Source: Oikopleura dioica
Taxonomy: Eukaryota > Chordata > Appendicularia > Copelata > Oikopleuridae
Assembly (NCBI GenBank): GCA_907165135.1
Contig: OU015567.1
Coordinates: forward strand, 11,785,001 to 11,849,000
Direction of reading: 5' to 3'
DNA: 64,000 nt
Shown here piece after piece: positions 1 to 11,206 of the stretch; positions within the stretch are counted from its first letter, which is position 1, and every line of letters starts with the position of its first letter. A program made the translations under genes and the position numbers. The notes beneath the pieces were generated by a model. It was not told the DNA's origin. It saw only the letters and a program-made list of their open reading frames with translations, and searched no databases.

Positions 1-837
1 ATAAATCGACCCTAATTGTCGCGATTGTTACGGGAAAGTGCAGAGATGGGTTACTAACCCAAAGTCGTAGCGATGTGCGCCGTACAGCAGCTCAGGCGCG
101 CGATACCATCGGGTTGCCACTTTGTGGGACATTGGACACTCTTTTTCGTAAATTCGAGCTGAAGAAATAATTCTAATTTATTCATGAGAGTGAGTTCTTG
201 TACCTTGTCCAAAGTCGCCAATTTTCAGCTGTCCCTTGTTGTCGATCAACATGTTTGACGGTTTCAAATCTCTGTGCAGAATGTTTTTTGAATGAATATA
301 CGCTACGCCCTCCAGCATTTGCCTGGCGTATGTTTTCGCGATCTCTGGCCGCATTCGTTCAGCACTTCGGATTATATCGCCCAAGTCACCTTAGACGTGT
401 TTTCAACGCGTTTTTAAGTGCTTCGCCAAGTTCATAAAAGACCCATCGTTAAAAATTAAGTATTTGAACTTTCATAACATGTCTAATTAAACATGATTTA
501 CGAGTTTGCTTTTGTAACACGTGCCTTCCATCAGATCAGTAGCCAAAACAACGGCACTTCCGGCCGCAAAAACATCGCGTAATTTTAACACGTGCTGCGC
601 GCCACGGATCTCTTCTTCTGGATAATCATCGTCGTAATCAATCTCCGGGAGACGGGTCGTTTGGCGCATTGCTTGGATCTCTCTGATCAGCTCTTTGGGT
701 AATCCGGCATTGAGTTTCTTCTCAGAAATTGGAATTTTCTTCAGTGCCACTTTCTCGCCTGTCCGCACCGCCTGTCCCAAGTAGACCACCCCATGAGCAC
801 CTTCTCCGATTCGATTGTAAAATTTATACTGCTCCAT
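1..837 (-). CDS. cdk20: CDK20-like cyclin-dependent kinase, 3' part cut by window edge
   Basis: N-terminal and central part of a CMGC protein kinase that most resembles CDK20/CCRK, a kinase linked to ciliary length and cell-cycle control. Exons on the minus strand are 837..525, 389..204, 158..59 and 11..<1. Visible motifs are the Gly-rich loop GEGAHG, the VALKK lysine, the HRDLKPSN catalytic loop, a DFG sequence followed by QA, and the [14 protein letters not shown] activation-segment end; the T-loop residue before HKVATRW is Ser where human CDK20 has Thr. The first intron (390..524) starts GC and ends AG; this junction gives MEGDLGDII, which matches the CDK20 pattern. The other two introns are 45 and 47 bp with GT-AG. 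A TTTAG acceptor directly abuts the ATG, suggesting trans-splicing. It lies 143 bp behind the nucleotidyltransferase on the same strand, so an operon is possible. CDK20 is a best guess within the CDK family. Confidence 0.85.
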
Positions 838-980
838 CTAAACACCAATAAAGGAAGTTTCTTTTTCGCCTTGAAGAAAAATGATGATGAATTGAACTGT
901 TCAGAATAAAAATTGAGCAGTAAACTAATTATTGTAGAAAACTGTGGAAAAATGATAAAAAACAGAGGAAACGAACTTTT

Positions 981-3540
981 TCATCGTTTGAAATCATTGA
1001 AAAATTCATCGGCCTCGATATATTGCCTGAGGTTTCCAACATCGAATCTGCCGGCAATGGGGCAAGTGTATATTTGAACCTTATCGTATAAATATCGGAG
1101 CAGTAGGCCGGTTGCATCGCGCTCTGCCAGAACAGCGTCGCGCTTCTCCCTGAGAAAGTCGGAAATCAAAACAAATACATCGCTTTTGAAATAATAGAAG
1201 CAAGGACAGGCTATTCGCGAGGTTGTTTCTTCGGGCGCCGGTTTCTCTTTGAATCCTGTCACGATTCCTGTCGAATCTGTCTCTAGGATGCCATACTTCG
1301 TTGTCTCCAGCTCTCCAATTTTATACGCTGAGAAAGAATTTGTTAAACAATGTTAAAAGTTTCCGACGCCGAGTTAAATAAAAGGTCAGTTTTAATTCAG
1401 ATTTTGATGGTTAAGTTCGAAATATTCAACAACAAAAATAGGTTCATTTCAGTTTAACCGCTGCAACTTGCAGGCCAATTTCAATAAGGAGTTGAGATTC
1501 GAAATCCTAGCACCCCCCTTTCTTGTGCTCATTGGAAAGAGGGCAAAAAGTTACGCCAGAAAAAAGTACTTTTAGAGGATGAGTCCCCGAAAATGACGTC
1601 ACGATGACTCACTGAAGTTCCAAAAGTCCAAAACTTTGCCACGCTCTCATTTTTTTTCTAGGAATGAAAAATTTGAGTTCGATATAGAAAAATGATCGTC
1701 TTGAGCCACTCTACCTGAAGAGCTACATATGAAAGATCCAACTCAAGAAAACTCTAGAACTAAAACTAGAAAAATTTTTTTCTAGAGTTGGATTTTTCAT
1801 GTGTAGCTCTTCAGGTAGAGTGGCTCAAGACGATCATTTTCCTGTATCGAACTCAAGTTTTCCATTTCTAGAAAAAAAATGAGAGCGTGGCAAAGTTTTG
1901 GACTTTTGGAACTTCAGTGAGTCATCGTGACGTCATCTTCGAGGACTCATCCTCTAAAAGTACTTTTTTCTGGCGTAACTTTTTGCGCTCTTTCTAATGA
2001 GCACAAGTAAGGGGGGTGCTAGGATTTCGAATCTCAACTCCTTATTGAAATTGGCTGCCAGCCTGCAAGAGAAAAAATTTGATCTTTTTCTTTCTAGCTC
2101 ATAGATGAAAAGAATTCGATGAGGAATAGAAAGAGTTCATCGTTTCTTTTCTTTGCTGAGAAGCTATTTATTACGGAACAAGTCAAAGTGGCTTATTGAA
2201 TTTCGAAGCGGAACTCGTCATGCTTCTTACCTGTCACATATGCTCGCAACTGGCAATTCGTCTCAGCCTTCTCTAGGAATTCAACCATGTCAAAGTTGAC
2301 ATCCAACAAAGTGTCTCCGCCAATGACGAGAAGGGGCTCCTCTTCAAGCTTGCCCGCGCGAATGGCGTACTGGATTGAACCGATCGCGCCTAGCCGACTC
2401 TCGTTTGATTTTGTTCCATCACTGAGTACTTCCACTGAAGGGAGACTTAAATTTGCAATAATTCAACTAACCAAAGGGATAATTACGTCCTCCACTGGCA
2501 GTTAACTCCCTTTATCTGGGGCGCATCGATCAAAAAGCAGAAAGTCATATTTAAACTTGAGTCGCAATAAATTATTGGATTTTATGGAGCAAATGACAAA
2601 TTATTTCCCTAATGGCAAATTAGTAATTAGAAAAAAATAGTTTGATGGGCAAACCAAATTATTGTTATGGCGAGATAAGATACCAGAACTACCACTCTTA
2701 CAAGCAAAATGCTTAATTGATAAGGGCTATCACAAAGTCCGCTATTTTAGGTCGAACAAAAGATTAGCTCGCGACAAAACTCTACTTCGTTAACTGGTAC
2801 TATACTGAAAGTTTATTTGAGTGGCTAATTGTCGTGAGAATGCGCTCGTTCAAGTAGTTTTGAAAAGATCATCATCTGCACGGACGGATGATAATTACGC
2901 GCGAAAATTTTTGTGAAACTTTGCGTTTTCAAGACCAAGTGCGAACACTTAGTCGCCGAAATAACTACCTAAATCTGTTCAGGGTTGGAACAGAACAAAG
3001 TAAGTAATATCAGTAATGGCCTTGAATTCTACCGCGTCGCGCTGCGGGAATTCATCAAAAACCCATCAGCTTAGGTAACGAGAAGAGGAAGCGGAAAGCT
3101 GTTATTATAGTTGATCCATTTAAATCGGTACCCGGGCAGTTTTCTATTTCTTACGATAGCCTAGGAGCTTTGGTATTGGGTAAACAAGAATGAATTTTGA
3201 TTAAACAAAAGGGTACCTTTTGCAAAGTTGTTTTTCTCTTTCCACTGGGCGAATTGACCAAAGTATTTATCGTTCGATAGAACAACAACTTTTTTCAGCC
3301 GTTCAAGGGGCGATAAGAGCTCGACCCAGCGAGATATCAGTGCCTGGCCGCCGATGGGCAGCAGTGCTTTCGGCAATCCCTAATAACAAAAAGTTTTATA
3401 TCGGCTTTTCTTAAACCATCAATCAATGAAAGTTCCTCTTATTCATGTACCTTGAGCTGTTCATATTTTCCACTGGAGTCATTCTCTAAATCTCTCTGTA
3501 GTCTCGTGCCGTATCCCGCTGCGAGGATGAGCGCATTCAT
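981..3540 (-). CDS. Sugar-phosphate nucleotidyltransferase (NTP_transferase fold)
   Basis: Four exons on the minus strand, 3540..3451, 3379..3217, 2434..2231 and 1327..981, give 267 residues with all phases closing. The protein starts with the nucleotidyltransferase signature LILAAGYGTRL and continues with PKALLPIGG, SDGTKSNESRLGAI, VIGGDTLLD and GFKEKP, the order expected of an RmlA/GlmU-type NDP-sugar pyrophosphorylase that joins a sugar phosphate to a nucleotide. The length matches a catalytic domain alone, without the left-handed beta-helix of GlmU or GMPPB. The sugar and nucleotide cannot be read from the sequence. The ATG at 3540 is chosen because the Rossmann-like motif begins directly after it; the longer upstream reading frame looks non-coding. 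Intron 3 (1328..2230) carries a 0.6 kb fold-back element and intron 2 is 782 bp, both long for this window. Confidence 0.8.
1467..2069. repeat. Fold-back (long inverted repeat) element in an intron
   Basis: The sequence from about 1467 reads back as its own reverse complement up to about 2069, with arms of roughly 250-280 bp around a short centre near 1770. The outer ends begin CTTGCAGG and end CCTGCAAG, and one arm has a 7-bp insertion. It lies inside the third intron of the nucleotidyltransferase and has no ORF of its own. The arms share the text CTCTTTCTAATGAGCACA with the element at 18401-18972, so the two belong to one non-autonomous family. Confidence 0.8.
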
Positions 3541-6177
3541 ATTTTCTGTCTGCCTCACTAAAAAACTACTGGTAATTACATTTTTCTCACTCAGTTTATG
3601 CGTGCCAATATTGTACGCAGCGGGGCTGGCCCGCGGGCCTTTCACTTAGTCCCCGACCGTTGGCTAAATTTAACACTGATAACGAGCTGATTCCTATTCT
3701 CTCTCTCCAAAAACACCCGGCATCGGTATCTGCCTAGGAAATTTATGATTGTCGCGAAATGAACGTCCCTCTTTTTCCCTTTGAAAACAACGATGAAAAA
3801 GTATTTCTTTGAACTCCTCTTTCTCAACTCATTAACTGTATTAATAGTTTTAATCTCTGCTGGGAAGATAAAAGGGTAAGTTTAATCCGCACTAGCGCTT
3901 TTAGAGCTTTTAGCGTCTACGTCGCAAACACAGGGCAATTTTTACGATCTCAAGCGACAGTGCGCAGATAATTTCGTCACAGAAAATATGGGGGAGAAAA
4001 TCAAAGCTGTAAAAACCATTTTGTAAATGGCGATATGATGACTTACACATTCTCTGTAGGAAATAATGATGAAAACGCAAGATTCTCAAGTAAAAAATGT
4101 TCTCCGGAAACTAACAGCTTGGACTTTCGCAAAGTCGGTCAATTTCGAACAAACACTATTGCTACCGACAGACGTTAAAATTTAAAGTTTAGACAGTCGA
4201 ATAGACACTGATAGGAGCGTTGTAATTTCTAACCAGAACGTGAATGACAAAACGCCGCGAATTCGATGCGCCAGGGTGACAGGAAAAAAACCAAATTCAA
4301 ACATTCCAAGTAAAGAGCTTTTTTTAAGGATTAACGATAAAAGAGCTATCGATTTTTGAAAACTTGATACAGTCAATCACGAAATCGTTTTGAACTTGCG
4401 ATTATCAATCAAGGTGATCCATTGAAAAACTTGAAATATTGACAGATCCTACCCATCGATCTCTTTACTGCTTATTAAAGTACCGATTCATTCAGTAAAT
4501 TCAGCTTTTTCAGAATGATAAACGAGATCATACCTTGATTACAACAAATACGTTCCTGACGTCATAGCCGCTCTCATAAATATGCCACAAATAAGCTAAT
4601 AAAGCTGACAGATTTTCCTAAAATCTTGAGTAAGTTTGTATGGGGCAGCTTAAACGGGCTTATCCTCGGTCAGACCTCGATTAAAAATTATCTTCTTTTC
4701 AAAATCACGAATAATTTTTCAATTTAATGCTTCGATTGCTCGAGTCTACTGTTTCCGTCCAATAGATTCATGAAGAAGGATGCAGCCAAAGGTTGCGATG
4801 ACAGTTTTACCGGTAAAACCCCGCTTGTCATCGGAAATATTATTTTTCTTCTGATCACTAATCAACTTGTTGGCAAATCATGAAACACGAAATATGTCTT
4901 TAAACTGCTCAACTAACGGTTATGACCTCAAAACGGAAGTCACAATTCACGAGAAAAAAAGCGTAACGTCACTACTACCCTATTTTCCCTCTGTTTTCAA
5001 CGGTCTACTCATTTTCGTCCACAGCGACTGCACAGTAGACCATGAAAATTTTGATGTAGACAGTTTATGACTGAGCCCGACAACCAGCTGCTCTTTTACA
5101 AGCATAGACTTGCCTCCAACTGAGCTTTTTGTCAATAAATCTTCATCAAATCTATCATCAAACTACTGCAAATGATAGTGACCACAGACTTCTACCGGCC
5201 GACTAATGCTCTTACAATATACAAATTTGTGAATGACCAAATCGCAAACAAGATAAACTATCTTCCTTGCATAAAACTTTTCCCCAAGAATAGACAAACA
5301 GAAAATCATTGACATTTTGTTATTTCAAAATTTGATAGAGCATTCTTATCTAGTCTTCCGCGGCGCCGTAACTTCGGTAACACTGAAATTGTCTGTACTG
5401 ATAATGTCAGCATCGCGAGAAGAGTTACCTTGGTCACTATGTTTTTCATTCAGCAAACTCGAATGAACCGGAAGATTGAATGCAAAAAATTCTCAAGAAA
5501 AATCTCTTCCTACGAATCTCCAATTTCTGCAAAATAAATCTTCCTTGACCTTTCTCTTGACATTCCAAAAAAAATGAAAAATTGATCACTACTCTCACAC
5601 ATACAGTAGCCACAACAGAACAATCACAGTTTCCTACCTTTTTCTATTTGTTCTTCTACTTTATTCTTTTAATTTTTCCAATTTCCCTTTTCTCCAAATC
5701 TTCGGAAAACACTCTCTTTATCAAATTCTAGTAGTTCTCGAAATAATTCATGTTTTACGGTTTTTTTTTCCGCGGTTTCAATCAATTTGCCGCGTCTATT
5801 TCCTCTTCAAAATAAGAAAAGCTGACTTGAAAAAATATTGAGCGTACATTTCTTTGTTGAGTTTATTTTGTAAGTGTTGATTTTGGTTCCGATTGGAGCC
5901 GGAGTTTTCAAAAGAGTAGAAAAAAGTGTGGAAGAAGTTCGGGCGGCGCATCCGCTGATTGGCGCAAAAGCGCTCGCCTACGAGACATAAGGGAACTACG
6001 CAAGATATCCGCCGAGGCTCATCGGAACCGAGAATTACTACAGTACAAAAGTAGTTATTGCAAGAAAATTTCGCCACCGGCCACGCCGCCCGAGACACCT
6101 GTTTTCTTTCAACGCGAATTACTATTGATCTCTACTTGTTTAAAAAACGTAAAAAAGGGCCGTGGTCTGAATTATTA
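3541..6177. other. Gene-poor AT-rich region
   Basis: I see no supportable gene here. ORFs reach only 60-100 codons, have low-complexity or compositionally odd translations, and do not join through splice sites into a recognisable protein. The stretch upstream of 3540 should hold the promoter of the nucleotidyltransferase. Confidence 0.5.
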
Positions 6178-7172
6178 TGATGATTTCAAAAAACTTTTTG
6201 CGGGGCCGGAAATCGTAAAAAATCCGTAAGTGCAGTTTTCTTCAGCTAGTCGAGACGAGTCGAATGATGGGTCTAACTCCTGATGACTGTCAGGATTTAC
6301 CGGTTTACCGGCTGGTTACCGGAAATTACGTTGTCACCCGCCGTTTTTGTTCTAGAAGTGGTAAAAAGATGAACGACCCAGGAAATTGTTCCTTATAGTC
6401 GGTTCTACTCTAGGCTCAAAGATGAGGCTCTTATCAATACTCTGAAGAGAGTTACAGACAAAACGGACAATTCCGGAAGTTTTTTATGGGGAAAAGCGCC
6501 AAATCTCCGGAATTGTCCGAATTCTACTTGAAACTATTTTTCTTCCAAAATGCTATTTTTAAGGGTGTCAACCTGAAAATAGGCTTTTTTAAGTGCTGCC
6601 GATGGCTTTTTTGGCTTTTCTCTGATTACTTTTCTGAAGTAATTTTTGAAGTAACTTTTCTTCGTTTTTTTTCGCAAAAAGGTGGTCCAACATAGAAAAT
6701 AGACCTCTCAGTTGAATTTTTTGTTTAAAATTTCCGAAATTGTGCGCTTACAAAATTTTACCAATTTCCCTCAAATCTCCGGAATTGTCCGTTTTGTCTG
6801 TATCACAAAAACAGTAAATTTTACATGCATTTTGTTGTTGCTGCACGTTCCTGATTTTAAGTCCCATTTCTGCCATAAATAGTATTTTAGTGATAACTCT
6901 CTTCAGAGTATTGATACGAGCCTCATCTTTGAGCCTAGAGTAGAACCGACTATAAGGAACAATTTCCTGGGTCGATCATCTGTTTACCACATCTAGAACA
7001 AAAACGGCGGGTGACAACGTAATTTCCGGTAACCAGCCGGTAAACCGGTAAATCCTAACAGTCATCAGGAGTTAGACCCATCATTCGACTTGTCTCGACT
7101 AGCTGACGAAAACTGCACTAACAGATTTTTTACGATTTCCGGCCCCTCAAAAAGTTTTTTGAAATCATCTTA
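6178..7172. repeat. About 1 kb fold-back element with nested inverted repeats
   Basis: The left arm (about 6178-6450) and right arm (about 6885-7172) are near-perfect reverse complements over some 270 bp, including matching segments with GTTACCGGAAATTACG and AACGGCGGGTGACAACG. Inside lies a second, smaller inverted pair carrying the text GACAAAACGGACAATTCCGG near 6455 and its complement near 6785. No ORF resembling a transposase is present, so this is a non-autonomous MITE or fold-back element. I could not define target-site duplications. Confidence 0.8.
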
Positions 7173-8081
7173 TGTTACGATCAAAATATCATAACTCACA
7201 TTTTTTTGAATAGTTGTAAGAGGCCGTGTATGTCAAAAAGCGAATTCCCGGAATTAGCTACTGTACGTTTTCTCTTTTGAAATGAAGATCCTGCGCTGAC
7301 ACTGGAATTTACTTTTTAGGCATATTCGGTCCATCGAGCATGAAGTAGGAGATTCGATGGCTGGATCTCCTTCTTGCCCAAAAACTAAAGTTAATGATGA
7401 CCTCGAAAAAAGCTTCATCCACGATAGAACATGCCTGCTTCCGAACGAAAAATGGAAGACTTGCTGGAAAAGCTGCCAAAAGCTCTGCGCGTAAGTTTCC
7501 TATTCTTCCTTCTTATCAATGTTCTATCTCCCACGGCCTTTATCTTGGCTCCCTGTCAAGTCCTTATTTCCGGAATTCGCGCTCATTTCCCCCTAAGAAA
7601 TCCTACATCGAAAGTAAACTTTCCCATATTTCCCATGACTATCCGATGATAAGGAAACTTTCTTGCTTCCACTGGACAAGCATGTTTTCGGCGATGGTCA
7701 AAGTTTGATTTTTTAGAGATAGGGTTGTGTTTTGCAAACAATGGCGTATTTTCGCTATTACTTTCAGGAAGAGAGACATCCCGTTTGGTGGCTGTTTCTT
7801 GAGATTTATGTTGAGTAAGCTTTTCAACACCACCCTGAAATTCAAGTATAAATAGCTAAAAAATTCCGATAAGATTTAGTCAAGATATTGCCGCGGGGCC
7901 CGAGTACCACTGAATAGAGCTTATCGTTTCTGTTTACATAAAACAATTACAAGCACCCTAAAAGGGCAATTTTCACGAGGTAAAAATTTAAGCAGCGTAT
8001 GAAGCGTTCAGTTTGAATTACGAAATTCCGCTTCTTAGGACAATTTTTATAGCAAAATAGATGTGAATTTATTTTCAGAAC
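7173..8081. other. Outron or upstream region of the Kintoun gene
   Basis: No clear gene. An open segment 7431..7490 (starting MPASERK) ends at a good donor, GTAAGT, and could be spliced in phase to the acceptor at 8078, giving an N-terminal extension of the Kintoun protein. The extension is not needed by the family alignment, which begins at 8082. The acceptor ATTTTCAG at 8071-8078, three bases before that ATG, is equally well explained as a spliced-leader acceptor. Confidence 0.4.
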
Positions 8082-10147
8082 ATGGATGTGTCGAGGCAAG
8101 AAGTAGAACAGGAACGTGTTTAGCTTGATAATTTACTAAACTTCGACATGAAACTAATTTAAAGATATTATGATGACAATGTCAGTCTTAACATTGAAAA
8201 CGAAAAAATCTCAGGGTAAAAATGGATTGTTGATGAACACGAAAAAGATTTCAAAAGCGTTTGCTGATGAAGAGTTTCACGAAATTTTCCAGGAATAATA
8301 GGGCTCGCCACTGATTTTATTGCAAAATTTCGTCAAGGAAATGATTCCAAACAAGAATCTTCTGACCATTTATCGAGTATTTCAAGTGGCAAGCCCAAAC
8401 AAAGACTGCCTAGAACTTGGAAAGCCGGAAATAAACGCTGCATATTTGCAAGAAAATGCGGAAATGGAGAAAGCAAATGGAGTGCACGCCGAATTTATAC
8501 ATCCACATCCAGTGTAAGTTTAAACCTTCCACTGATAAACCTCTTACTCCATTCTCCTTAAAACCTTATAAAAAAGGGACACCGTAGATAAGGGTCTCCG
8601 CAAGGGATAATTCGGAAACGATAGGTCATATCTAGCCACGGGAGAAAGTAGCCGTAGATTTCAATTGAGCCCGTTCAAGCCTCGCTGAAAGCCCATTCTA
8701 GTCACTCTCTTCAACTGGAAATCATGCCACCGGAAGTTTCAACATTGCACACAGCGTATTTGAACATCGCTCAAAATAAAATGGTCGCCCAGTCAAAATG
8801 CGAAAGGGATAAAGATGGCAACCGCGGCCTTCTATGGCACCTTCCACATACGATCTCGCCTCCGCGTGAAGACTTTTACGATGGAAAAAGTGGCCTCAAA
8901 TTTAGAATTTATGATGTTGTCTTTCATCCAGATACGATTAGAATGGGCAAAACGAACTCGAACTTTATGACCATGCTTCATAAATCAGCAATAGATGCAG
9001 TTTCGTCTAATTTTAAAGGTTCAGGTCGTAAAAACAAATATCCAGCTTAAAATTTTATCGTTTGACACTTTGATTACCCGTCCAAATTCTCGGTGTTCGC
9101 TAGATACCCTCGAATAATTATCCTCCTGTCAAAGTGTCAAACGGCCAAACACATAGTTAGGCATTTTATCGGATTATGTTCTAATGAAGACCTTTGTAAA
9201 AGTAAAGGTCAGTCCTAAATACGAGCAAGTAATGGACAGGTCGTACGTGGGAAAAGAAGAAACCTGCGTCCTGACAACTCCACTTCCCGCACCCGAAGCA
9301 ACAAAAACTCCCCGACCAAGTTCAAGGGGAAAGCCAAGCAAACTCAACCCAAAGAAAGAAGAGGAGATTCGTGAGGATTTGCAAAAATTCATGGAGAACA
9401 GGCCTGGTAGAACAAAGGGTAAAGTGGTGACGAAATCGACATTGAGAACACGATGGGATGGAAAAGCAGGAGTCAATGATGATGGAACGTTGAGTCCGCG
9501 ATGGCAAATTAAGGAAGGCTCTTCGAAATTTCGAAAATTTTAAACAATTCTTTCTGATATATTTTTGCTGAAAAAGCGTAATTTAATCTGTCTCGGAATG
9601 TGCAAAAATGTACGTGAAATGCATGAAAATTCCAATTCCAAGAGCCAATTTACAGCAGTCTAAAAAGATGGACTTGACGGATTTCATCTCTAGCCCGCAA
9701 TGTAAGCCAAAATCCTTTACAAGAAACTTAGACCATTACATAAATTCTAGACCCAGATTCGGACAAGAAAGATGATCTTGTCGTGTCAATTTGGCTACCG
9801 GACTTAAACTCAGCGAAAAACGTGAAGATAGATATTGCCGAGAAGACATTGACTCTTGAAACGACCAACGAGCCGAAGTTATACTGTGCTAAAATTTCAC
9901 TTCCGTACAACGTCGATTCTAAAGTCGGTAAAGCGGTGTTCAGAAATGCCGAGGTAAATTTTTGCGGGGTGCTCAAAGCTTGAAAATAGGGATTTAGCAA
10001 ATTCTCGAGATCAAATTACCCATCGCGATGAACAAGCTTTCTTTTGACGATGCTGTGAACAATATTGAGCCGCCTGAAATTCCGGATGATTCGTCTGAGA
10101 AGAGGGGGCCCAGACTGGACTTGACAGAAAAGGAAAAGTTGCATTAA
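8082..10147 (+). CDS. dnaaf2: Kintoun / DNAAF2-like dynein arm assembly factor (PIH1 + CS domains)
   Basis: Exons 8082..8111, 8248..8292, about 8338..8513, 8702..9018, 9203..9513, 9656..9701, 9751..9953 and 9998..10147 give about 425 residues. Kintoun is a cytoplasmic HSP90 co-factor that pre-assembles axonemal dynein arms. The N-terminus (MDVSRQEVEQ then KAFADEEF), the motif YDVVFHP, the LTTPLPAP segment and the C-terminal ISLPYNVD...GKAVF CS-domain strand follow the Kintoun order closely. Introns 8112..8247 and 9514..9655 are GA-AG, and the intron beginning at 8293 also starts GA. The join after IFQ is uncertain: acceptor 8337 gives a 45-bp intron but adds residues absent from relatives. 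The protein is about half the length of vertebrate Kintoun, lacking its long C-terminal region. It is the first cistron of a probable two-gene operon. Confidence 0.85.
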
Positions 10148-10156
10148 CCATAGGGT

Positions 10157-11020
10157 ATGGACCATAGCAAGTTCTCATGTATTGGTACCAATCTTCTTGA
10201 CTCTAACGCCAAGATTCGGATTACCATTTTCGGCGGTTCTGAATGTCAATTTTGCATCTTTAAAAAGGAACTTGAAGAGGAAATCCGCCGCATCAGCAAC
10301 CAGCCGCACTGCTCGTTAGCTGAGCTCATCCCCGCTCACAATTTGTTTCTTCCTGACTTCAAGGCGAGCGAGTCTGAACGATGGTGTCTATTCGAGATCA
10401 ATGTCTCAGGTACAGTCAAGTTGATTGATGGAACAGCCGCCATCAGTTGAACTTGAACATGAATCTCGCGTGACTAAAGCTTGTTTTAGAAGTGCCATTT
10501 GATATGGAAAATGACTGTGAAATCACCGAAAACGGGTTCCACCTTGCTAACAAATTTGATCCTGCAATAGAAAACATCGGCCTTAATGTAACCATTGGTA
10601 ACGGTGGTGTCAAGATTGATGAATGCCACAAGTAAGTGCTGATTATCAATTTATAAACTTACGAATTTCTAGGTACACGCACCGACAATTTGCACCTGGC
10701 AAGAGAGTGCTCGAAGTCAAGCTGAGAAAAAAGAATGATGGACTCTTGAAGCATTTCAACATGGGAAAAACAAGAAACTCACTCGATTCGTACCGTTTTG
10801 ATGCTCTTATAAGCGACCGACAGGTACTTTATATGACTGTATAAAGATTCAAGAATTCCAAAAATATCCTCAACTAATAATCTAGGTCGAAGGTGACCGA
10901 TCATTACCGCAGCAAAACGAGCCCGCTGTCTGGCTGCCCACGTCTAAGGCCGGAACTCCGATTAAAGAGCGTGCAGTTTTGAAGGCTAATCGAGGGAAGA
11001 AGAAAAATTACCGATGGTAG
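10157..11020 (+). CDS. Unrecognised second cistron downstream of Kintoun
   Basis: Exons 10157..10409, 10490..10631, 10673..10823 and 10886..11020 give 226 residues; all three introns are GT-AG (80, 41 and 62 bp). I do not recognise a family. The first part has three cysteines in a short stretch (GSECQFCIFK), the middle alternates strand-like segments (WCLFEINVS, LNVTIGNGGVKID, RVLEVKLRKKND), and the tail is rich in Lys, Gly and Pro. The ATG follows the upstream stop by 9 nt, with a CCATAG splice acceptor in the gap, which is the arrangement of a trans-spliced operon. Because Kintoun is short here, this gene could carry a function usually fused to it, but that is speculation. A polyadenylation signal AATAAA lies at about 11097. 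Confidence 0.7.
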
Positions 11021-11206
11021 GAACTTTCAAAAGTAGCGAAATTCACACACCACATGTCTTCAATTAAAAGTGTATCATGTATCTGCCTTCTTTGAGAATA
11101 AACAGTATCTTTTATTTTCATATTTATACGTTTATACAGTGAATATTTGTTCTTCTGTTATCTCGTCTCGCTTTATAAGGCTAATTTGCAGTAAATAGGC
11201 AGCTAA

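Noticed and set aside
5796..6098. 100-codon minus-strand ORF
   Set aside because: Low-complexity Asn/Gln-rich end, no splice partners, no family features; consistent with chance.
7394..7708. Overlapping ORFs upstream of Kintoun as a separate gene
   Set aside because: Translations lack family features; only the 20-codon segment with a donor at 7491 might be a leader exon.
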